Below, piece by piece: positions 7,745-14,906 of a stretch of 14,906 bases of DNA. The DNA is from Larix sibirica (lineage: Eukaryota; Streptophyta; Pinopsida; Pinales; Pinaceae). A program made the position numbers and the translations under genes. The first letter of the stretch is position 1, and every line of letters begins with the position of its first letter. The notes beneath the pieces are model-generated. The model was not told the DNA's origin. It saw nothing but the letters and a program-made list of their open reading frames with translations, and ran no database searches. The stretch covers positions 3,790 through 18,695 of the forward strand of contig NWUY0300008969.1 of the NCBI GenBank assembly GCA_004151065.3. The letters run 5' to 3'.

Positions 7745-9760
7745 ATCTGTGAGAATAAACCTAAGGTATATCCAATTGACTTTGTTGAAGGCTTTTGAGA
7801 GGTCAATTTTGAGCATGAAAGTAGGCCAAGATTTGATTTTAATAGTGTAGGGCCTCTTGGGATATGCCAACAACATCACAAATATTTCTCTAGTCTAGAA
7901 ACCCAAACTAATTCAGGGATATGTTGGATGAGAATATGGGATTAATACACAACTATGACTCTTGAAATGAGCTTGTAGATACAATTGCAAAGTGAGATGG
8001 GATGATAATGATCAAACTTGGATGATTGGTTGAATTTAGGAATGCTTTCTATGAAAGTAGACTTGAATGGAGGATAGATCTTTTCTGAGATACCTGCTTC
8101 CTCCACCATTGTTGTGAAGTCCTATTCTATCGAATCCCAAAAGCCTAAGTAGAACTCTACTTTCCATCCATCAGGTCCATGCTATTTTTCATGTTGGAAG
8201 GAGATATGAACTTTTTGAACTATCTCCATTGTAACTTCTTCCATAAGAGCTTCATACCGATTTACATCGATCCATCCATGGAAGAAAGTCGAGGATGATA
8301 AATGAACCTGATATTTTCCTTCTGAGTTTTAGTAAATAGTCTTTTGTAGTGGTGCACTGTTGCTTTGAAGATAGATTGGAAATTTTACATTCTTCCCTTG
8401 TGTGGTCTCAAACATTCCATATTGCGTTGATATCCTTTTTGCCTTGGGCTTGTTTATGAAAACAAGTTGTTGTTGTCTTTCATTGTACACTTTGCTTCTT
8501 GCCAAGCTAGTAGTCTGGATTTTTTCTTCTTCTAAGGAATCAATTTCTGTCAACATCTCCTCATTGACCAAATTACTATGAAGGGAGTCTATTCTGTCCA
8601 AAAATATCTTCTCAATCTCAATTAGGTCATTCTAATCATTTTTGAAATTTTGCTTTGTCCAGTGCTTTGTGAGCCCTCTTATTTTAATAAATTTTTTCTA
8701 TAGAAATCATCGCCACCTCTCCAGAGGATAGATCATAAGTGAACCAATTTGTTTCACCAGATTCTAAAAATCCTCATACCTTGTGGAGGTTGAATTTAAT
8801 AGGGGAAAGAGGCTTATTGGAGGTGAGGGAGAGCTCAAGGAGGATGGGAAGATGGTTAGAATGTGTGACTTTTAGAAAGTTTGATTTGTCCAATGCTTTG
8901 TGAGCCCTTTTATTTTAATATGGTTGTTCTTAGAGCAATCATCACCATCTCTCTAGAGAATGGATCACAAGTGACCCAATTTGTTTCACTAGATTATGAA
9001 ATCCTCATACTATAGCTAGTGAGGGTTGAATTTAATAGGGTCAGGAGGCTTACTAGAGGTGAGGGAGAGCTCAAGGAGGATGGGAAGATGGTTATAATGT
9101 GTGACCTTTAAAATTGATGAGTAGAAAGAATCGAGGGAGAGAAAGAGGGGTTCCTTAATGAGAAATTTATCTAGCCTTTTGAAGATGAGTCGATGACGAA
9201 CTCTTTTATTTGTCTAAGTGGGGATAGAGGTGTCAAGTTCGATGTCCACAAGGAGATTTGATTCAATATGATACAAGAGAATTAATTCCACTAGCAGGTC
9301 CTTTCTTGTCATATTTCCATAGATTGCAGACATGTGGATAGTGAAATTTAGGTCCCTTCCTAATATGAGGTGAGGAAGGGAGAGGATGTTTGAGGAGAAT
9401 AAATCCTCCAAAAAGTCCTTTCTACCATGAGAGGGAGCGTAAAGATTTAGGATATCCACAATGCAGTTGAGGTATTTTGAAAAATAAGAAGCCAATATAT
9501 AGTGAGGGGAACTTATTGAAGTTTGGAGGAGTAAGGAGGAGTCCCATCCTAACATTAAGCTGCCCGAGTTTCCAATAGAGCCAACAAAGAAAATGTTCTA
9601 GTCGAGGAAGCATTTATTGAGGATCTTTAGTGAAACTTCAACAATATACATGGTTTATTGGATGAAGATGATGGATGGTTTATGCTTGAGGGAGATCCTA
9701 TTCAGGGATCATTGTTTGGAGGGCATTCCAATGCCAGTCATGCTATGAGAAATGACTTTC
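7745..9760 (-). pseudogene. LINE ORF2 (endonuclease and reverse transcriptase), broken and truncated
   Basis: The N-terminal endonuclease is recognisable from about 9745: MPSKQ, then ISLKHKPSIIFIQ followed by a stop where the family has the Glu of QETK. VGSIGNSGSLMLGWDSSLL (about 9605-9540) and IVDILNLYAPSHGRKDFLED follow, then ILGRDLNF in place of GGDFN. A linker carries the duplicated LKVTH.NHLPILLELSLTS segment. The reverse transcriptase begins with VNRYEALMEEVTMEIVQKV and shows HGPDGWKVEFYLGFWDSIE (about 8190-8130), ISEKIYPPFKSTFIESIP, PISLCNCIYKLISRVIVV (about 8005-7950) and MLKIDLSKAFNKVNW (to about 7772) with the motif A Asp. It ends before the YADD motif. Several stops and frame changes interrupt it. 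Confidence 0.9.
8654..9115. repeat. Tandem duplication of about 231 bp inside LINE ORF2
   Basis: TTTGTCC(A)(G/A)TGCTTTGTGAGCCC recurs at 8654 and 8885, and AGGTGAGGGAGAGCTCAAGG recurs at 8821 and 9057, so the period is 231-236 bp with small indels. Both copies encode, on the minus strand, a degenerate form of the endonuclease-to-reverse-transcriptase linker, including HLPILLELSLTS. The copies differ at many positions, so the duplication is old. A normal LINE has this segment once. Confidence 0.9.
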
Positions 9761-10179
9761 ATTTTTTAAGCCCACAGGGGGGATGCTTACCCCTTGAATA
9801 GTGTGTTGTCGACCTGATAGAACCTCTTGTTCTACTTCAACCTTTTCATGATTTATGAATGATATCCTCCCTCTGGTGGCCATTATAGAAATGCCTTGAG
9901 AAGAAAATAAACCATAGGACAACCCCAAAGATCCTCTTGTTTGAAAGTGAGTTTGATATCTATTTGTGAACAAGGGGGGGGGTATGGGCTATTTGAGACT
10001 CATTTCATTGTGTCGTTGGATGGGGATCCATATTTGGTGTCAATGATTCTTTTAATAGAGATCGAGAGGATGTAATATCACTATTTACTGGGAACACAAC
10101 ATGGGCAAGAGGAGAAAGAGAAGGAATTTCCTCTCTGAAAGCATAAACTGGTTGTTAGCCTTTGAGCTACCAGGGTCCC

Positions 10180-11486
10180 ATGGGAGGTGTGGCGAGCTTA
10201 GGATGAGAGGATATTGGCTTCGAGGATCTTAATTTTTTCTTGTAATTGTTCTCTTACCCTTGCAAATTCTTCATTGATTATGTCATGATATTTTTGGAGT
10301 CTGTCCTACTCTTGGTCTTTTTCCACTACATATCTTTTCCTTTTTGGGATTTTTGTTAATAAATCCTCCTAAATTATGAGGGACTCATGACCATGTGTCT
10401 TCCTTTGATTTATCTCGATTTATTGCAGAGAGAGAAACTCATCTTCAGGCTCCCATGTGATTTGCAATGAGTGCACCTGAATGGAACATTTTTATAGTCT
10501 AGGGTCTACATAAAGTGATGATCCCCAACTTTGATCATAATTACATATGTGATCCCTTGGTCCATGTCCATTTCCACATAGATGGTGGCCATAGAGCTAG
10601 TTTTTAATTCTGTCTCAGGGTCCACTTTGAGGAAAGTGCCCAGGGAGTATTTGATAATCTTAAATATCTTTGGGTTTCATAATTTAATGGAAAGATAGGG
10701 TATTTTTACACAGAGAGATAAAATGTGGATCCTCTCCCTTATTGGATCGAACCATTCATTCCATCTTAACAGAGTGAGGGATGAGGTGTCCCATAACCAT
10801 GGTCCTTTCATGGCTACTTACAATTGATCCTCCAACAAAGTAAAAATGAAGGTAATGTAGCCCTGAGCCCCCACACGGGAGAGGGAAGAGTAGCCCAATA
10901 TGTGTTCCCAGGTTCTGTTAAACCATTTTTTCAAATCTTGTTCATAGTAACTTCTACCATGGAATCTTCCTATTAGGGATTTTTCAGTATAAAAAATTAC
11001 CTTGTCCCTAAAGAGAGTCAGATCCATCACTACCTTCATCTCTAATAAACACTTCCTTATGCACTTGGCCTTCCTATAGCATCTTCGTTTTATTGTAGCA
11101 GTTTTGGGGAGATATTGATGGGGATTAGGAGGATGAATAAACCTGGGGGGAATAATGGAATCCTTCATAGAGAGGGCCTCCAATTTTTTTTCAGAATTTG
11201 TGAGGAGCGAGGGATCCAGGGGAAGATTAAAGGATTAAGATCATGAATGAGGGGAAAAGTGAGGGGGAGAATGGGACACAGAAAGGGGATTATCAAAAGA
11301 GGCCCGAGGTGGATCCATGGAAGGGAGTGGAGCGAAATCATGATTGAGAGAGGTCAGGGAAATGGGTAGTTTTGTAGCTTGAGTACTAAGACATAATTTG
11401 AGTGGAGAAGTTATCAGATGTGGTAATGATGGTAAGGGGTGGGATGGATCCCTGAGGGTTCCCTCAAACTTAACTAGAGCGCTCAT
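10180..11486 (-). pseudogene. LINE ORF1 (DUF4283-like, zinc knuckle, coiled coil), broken
   Basis: The likely start is the ATG at 11486-11484, giving MSALVKFEGTLRDPSHPLP and a Pro/Ser-rich leader to about 11241. After a frame change comes PRFIHPPNPHQYLPKTATIK and then the DUF4283-like part: SLIGRFHGRSYYEQDLKKW, then WEHILGYSSLSRVGAQGYIT (to 10818). Next are WNEWFDPIRERIHILSLC and LGTFLKVDPETELKTSSMAT (about 10775-10590). A knuckle-like VPFRCTHCKSHG follows near 10475, with the CX2C pair but a poor remaining His/Cys spacing. A heptad-rich region with FARVREQLQEKIKILEANIL lies at about 10270-10205. In plant LINEs this protein binds the element RNA. Stops and frameshifts make it non-functional. 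Confidence 0.85.
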
Positions 11487-11497
11487 GGTTTTTAGAA

Positions 11498-11516
11498 ACA
11501 CACACACACACACACA
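11498..11516. repeat. (AC)n microsatellite at the LINE 5' side
   Basis: Nine and a half AC repeats followed by TATATA. It lies 12 bases outside the LINE ORF1 ATG, so it may sit in the element's 5' leader or mark the insertion boundary. Confidence 0.95.
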
Positions 11517-11539
11517 TATATGGAAGAAAATTTGAAAAT

Positions 11540-12250
11540 ATTACATGAACCATACCATTATGTGGACCGGTATATGTGATGTGCATTGGAAAGTGACGTT
11601 AGGCGGTGCCAAGTGGAAATTGTGTGCAAAAGTGGAAGCCACATGGAAGGACAAGTGTTATAGTTGAAAGTGGTTTTTTTATATGTGGTATGGCGGTTTG
11701 CAAAGGCTAAATAAGTGGTTTTGGAGAATGGAGTTTTGGATCCACAATTGATGAGGAAGAGACACATGTACCTGAGCTAGTAAGTGGATTGTGGAGGTCA
11801 GAGGGGGTGTTAAATACCTTTACCTTCATGATTCATAATAGAAATGGACCGTTGATCTAGATTGTGCAGGTGTTCCAAATATGTAAGGACAAAGATGGAA
11901 CCCCTTGCAACATCAATTAACCAGATCATGCCAAGTGGAAGCCCCACGGGTGACCTAAGGCTATGGTGGAAAGTGGTAGCAACAAAAATGTTAAGTAGTT
12001 TGTGGAGGTAGAATGAGTAATTTTGGAGAATTTTTCTCAAGTTCTACAATTGCTGTGAGTATGACATGTGTACTCAGGGTGGTAAACAGATTGTGGAGGC
12101 CGAGGAGGTGTTAAATACCTATACTTTCACACTCTGAAATTAATCTAAAATGTTGATTTGGATCATGAGTAGGGGAACATGTGCATTAGGGATCAAACAT
12201 TAGAGTGGTACCCCCCTATCACATCCATGATTAGGATTTTGCTAGGTGGA
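11540..12250. repeat. Imperfect tandem repeat of 300-320 bp, just over two copies
   Basis: GCCAAGTGGAA occurs at 11608 and 11930 (322 bp apart). TTGTGGAGG(T/C)C.GAGG.GGTGTTAAATACCT occurs ending near 11820 and 12120 (300 bp apart). TTTTGGAGAAT and CAATTG.TG.G...GACA.ATGTAC-like blocks sit between them in the same order in both. A diverged start of a third copy is suggested by GTTGAT(C/T)T.GAT and a GCTAGGTGGA at 12240. Indels and substitutions are frequent. Minus-strand open frames at 11558-11767 and 11810-12040 lie within the repeat and look like chance frames. Confidence 0.8.
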
Positions 12251-14380
12251 TGAGTAAAAATACATAAGGGTATGGGGGTATCCCATGAATTATTTAATAA
12301 ATACAAATAAATGAATAAAGTGGAAAAGAAGAAAAAGGGACATGGATGCTTGAACTGGTAGATAATGGGGAAAAGAAGATGACATGGAATATGTAGGTGA
12401 ACATTGTAGATGTAGATGATGGCATATAGAACCTCACTACCACATCAGTAGCCACATGTCATGCCACATTAGCATGATGCCACACCTGCAAAAAGAAAAA
12501 ATGGAGCCAAAATCTTATTTTAGCCATAACATGAGTAGAAAATGTCAAAATGAAGTGAAATTTCAGGGGTAATTTTTCACTGTTGAAGAATACAAATGTG
12601 TCAGAGAGGGTTGTTGGCCTATTCAACACCAACTTTTCATAAATTGATAATCAGTGATTTTTGAAGATAGGGATGCCACCCATTAATAGGAGCTCTATCA
12701 ATGATGGAATTTGCATAATGTCGATTATGACCAACAATGAAAAAACCCAATGGACTATTTGGATAAAATCCAAAGAGTATGGAGTGGAGGTGCAAAAACT
12801 AGCCAAAATCCAATATTTTGAGAGACTTCTTCATGATTTTGAAAAGAATGGAGGGAGAAAATGTGACCCAAGATGTCAAAACTGGAAAACAAGTCTTACT
12901 CGAGATTTTACCTTCGTAGAGTAATACTACTTTGTTCAAGTGAAAATTTCTCAATTATGCTATGTTTGAAAGATAGCAATTTTTGCAACAACAAAAAAAT
13001 AAGTCTTGAGAAAGTACAAAAGGAAAAAGTGGACAATTCCATAATTATATAGGAAGTCATTGCAACATCAAAACATTGACCAAAAATTTATTGAGTACTC
13101 ACAATAATGACTATTATTAATAGCTGATAAAAAAATTATTTATTCCTAGCATATTTTTCTCTACAAGTGAAATAAGTTGGTCCTTCATATTAAATGCACC
13201 TATAAGAAAAGTGCAGAAATTGGGAAAATTTGGTAACTTTGGAGAGTTGTAACTTCCACCTTAGAGCCCATAATTGAATATGAGTAATGTCATTGGAAAG
13301 GTAATGCAATTAAAAATATAATACAAGGTTTATACCTTTGAAATATGAAGTTATGGTTTCTTCAAAATGCTAGCAAAGTAGATCCTCTAGGCTCCAATGG
13401 ACAATGTAATTATCAAGTTGCATAATATCCAAATTATCCTAAACTTTGGGGAAGAGCTATATGATGATATAAGAGCATACCAAATTTACATGTGTGACAA
13501 AAAAGAATGATGGTGTGAGTGGAATAGTGGTATGGAGGCATATTTGAATCCAAAAAAACAAAAATGGTCAAGATATATAATATCTAGCAGGTAGAATCAT
13601 TATACCTAAAATGGTTGAGTACTTATAATATGACAATAATATTGAGAAGAAGGTACATTCAAGGTAAGAGTGTGATGGAAAATTTATTAACAAGGTGGTT
13701 AAATACCTTGAATGGAAATTTTAGGGCCTAAGGATAAAGTTTCCCCCCTTGACCATGGAAAGAAAATAAGAACCATACTCAGTACTCAAAACCTAAAAAT
13801 AGTGTCCATATACCAACAAATAGGAAAAGGATACTCTCGAGAGGTCAGTGTGATGGCTTCTGATGGCTTGAGGCATTGTTATTAAAGTTGGATGCTTAAA
13901 TAATCTTACTTAGATCCTAAGTCTTGCATTCATCTCTTAATCGTATCTAGGGCCTCATGACCCATCCTTGGTGTTGAAATCCCTATATAATTGTGTCAGA
14001 TAACCACTCAAAGGTTGAATATCCAATGGAAAGGTCATGTAACTCCCGCCTTAATATAGTTGATTGACTAGATTATTGAGGGAACTGATATTGAAGTGAC
14101 CCAGTTAAATCAAACATGAAAAAATGTTATGCTTAAATTAGTATTGAATGAAAACTGTTGATTGACTAGAAAATGATGAATATGCTCAACCGATTGAGAA
14201 ATATGATGATGCTATGCATAAATGTAATGAATGATTCCTTTGATTCCATAGACGTGAATGAATGATATTGACTTAGATAAAATTGAATGAAGATAAAGAT
14301 GCATGATGAGATGATATATTTTTATGGTGTAGCGCTACTAATGTGTGCTTTGAGTGTGTGCATTAGCAGGTAAAAAAAAT
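12251..14380. other. Unrecognised stretch, no supported gene
   Basis: AT-rich without recognisable domains. An open frame from ATG 12673 to 12924 (+) encodes 83 residues with a CDPRCQNW segment, but no family is recognised and no second line of support exists. 12425-12490 has a cluster of CCACAT/CATG words (ACATGTCATGCCACATTAGC). Two loosely similar pieces, near 13244-13310 and 14028-14055, share ATTGGAAAGGT(A/C)ATG and GTAACT(T/C)CC(A/G)CCTTA in opposite order. GTTGATTGACTAGA occurs twice, about 98 bases apart, at 14059 and 14157. These may be fragments of LTR or UTR sequence from the element that seems to continue beyond the window. Confidence 0.4.
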
Positions 14381-14694
14381 TACCAACTGATTCTCAATGG
14401 AATAAAAGGGGTCGTAATAACGAGAAATATACATAAGGGTACAACGATGGACTATTGACCGTGAAAAAACACTCCATGCACGCGTCAAAAGATGTCTCAA
14501 CACACCTAGGGAAGCGTGTGCCGTACGGGCGAGGCCNTACCGACTGACTCTCAATGGAATAAAAGGGGTCGTAAGAATGAGAAATATACATAGGGGTATG
14601 GTGACGTACTTTCAACCCTGAAATAGCATTCCACGCACGGGACAGAATCCATCTCAGCTGACCCGAGGAAGCATGTGTCATCCAGGCGAGGCCA
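14381..14694. repeat. 157-bp tandem duplication
   Basis: Copy 1 (14381-14537) and copy 2 (14538-14694) start TACC(A/G)ACTGA.TCTCAATGG and share GGAATAAAAGGGGTCGTAA, GAGAAATATACATA.GGGTA, CCATGCACG/CCACGCACG and end GGCGAGGCC. Identity is high but not perfect. Both copies are open on the minus strand in homologous frames with peptides such as YDPFYSIE and THASSG/AHASLG. Because 157 is not a multiple of three, the two frames cannot be one continuous protein. The N at 14537 lies exactly at the copy junction. Confidence 0.92.
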
Positions 14695-14867
14695 CAACGA
14701 TTTGGTCGTGTATGACGTGTTGAGGGGCACGCAATAAGGAGATCTTATTCCTCAATCGCCATTAGTATCCATGGAAATGTAGTTGGAAGATCACGGTAAC
14801 AATTCTTGATCGCTACATATTACTCCCCACACAAGGAAAAGGAAGTTGTCGGAAGGACCCATAGAAG

Positions 14868-14890
14868 TGGTGCCTAGACAACGACAGGAA
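14868..14890 (+). promoter_or_regulatory. Possible LTR-retrotransposon primer-binding site
   Basis: TGGTGCCTAGACAACGACAGG resembles the TGG-starting primer-binding sites that follow a 5' LTR in plant retrotransposons and pair with a tRNA 3' CCA end (here ...GGCACCA). The purine-rich run that follows (GAAAGGGAAG) is usual for an internal leader. If correct, the LTR would end near 14862 and include the 157-bp duplication. No LTR partner or clean CA end is visible inside the window, so this remains tentative. Confidence 0.35.
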
Positions 14891-14906
14891 AGGGAAGATT
14901 TACATT

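Larger units (their letters stand above)
7745..11500 (-). mobile_element. L1-type LINE, inactive, 3' end missing
   Basis: On the minus strand from about 11500 down to about 7745 the order is ORF1 (DUF4283-like RNA-binding protein, degenerate CCHC knuckle, coiled coil), then ORF2 with apurinic-type endonuclease and reverse transcriptase. Both ORFs are interrupted by many stops and frameshifts. Similarity stops just after reverse transcriptase motif A (KIDLSKAFNKVNW), so the catalytic YADD part, the C-terminal domain and the 3' tail are absent. LINE copies normally lose their 5' end, so the lost 3' end points to a later deletion or a rearrangement. A (CA)n tract lies just outside the ORF1 start. 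No target-site duplication can be assigned because one end is gone. Confidence 0.92.

Noticed and set aside
8329-8601. 90-residue minus-strand frame
   Set aside because: It is inside the LINE between linker and reverse transcriptase and is treated as part of the broken ORF2, not as a separate gene.
9422-9613. 63-residue minus-strand frame overlapping the LINE endonuclease
   Set aside because: It is a second reading frame of the same endonuclease segment; the matching family residues lie in the frame ending at 9214.
12673-12924. 83-residue plus-strand frame with CDPRC
   Set aside because: The two Cys are too little for a zinc-binding call, no family is recognised and the surroundings show no gene structure.

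Overview
The window looks like intergenic DNA from a large, repeat-rich plant genome, most likely a gymnosperm (conifer-type). This rests on decayed LTR-retrotransposon pol of Ty3/Gypsy type, a plant L1-type LINE, several medium-length tandem repeats, AT-rich filler, a Penelope-like hammerhead-style motif (Penelope-like elements are known from conifers), and the absence of any intact gene. The organism is an inference; no host gene settles it. N bases at 5056-5057 and 14537 show draft assembly or unresolved calls.

Layout. 1-45 holds two abutting hairpins, the first around a C7 tract. 440-546 is a 54-bp tandem duplication, each unit ending in an AAACCCT/AGGGTTT palindrome. 742-768 is a perfect 13+1+13 palindrome, followed at once (769-809) by a degenerate hammerhead-ribozyme-like motif. 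841-1620 is a tandem array of about three 258-bp units. 1740-3820 is AT-rich and carries a recurring short motif of the form GCAC(C/T)(A/G)(A/G)TGC and small hairpins. 3820-5260 is AT-rich and not recognised. 5260-6160 (+) is a broken Gypsy reverse transcriptase/RNase H segment. 6439-6684 (+) is a small broken ORF with an acidic C-terminal tract built on a (GGA)9 repeat. 7241-7288 is a 14-bp perfect inverted repeat. 7745-11500 (-) is a long, inactivated L1-type LINE with ORF1 (DUF4283-like, degenerate zinc knuckle, coiled coil) and ORF2 (endonuclease, reverse transcriptase up to motif A). Its 3' part is missing and it carries an internal tandem duplication of about 231 bp. 11540-12250 is an imperfect repeat of 300-320 bp. 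12250-14380 is unrecognised. 14381-14694 is a 157-bp tandem duplication, and 14868 onward looks like an LTR-retrotransposon primer-binding site, so the window may end just inside another LTR element.

No functional operon, host gene or intact protein-coding gene is supported. The coding relics are dead transposon genes and do not act together as a system. The least explained items are the hairpin pair at 1-45, the palindrome plus hammerhead-like motif at 742-809, the GCAC..TGC motif cluster, and the 157-bp duplication whose two copies are both open in homologous minus-strand frames although the period is not a multiple of three.
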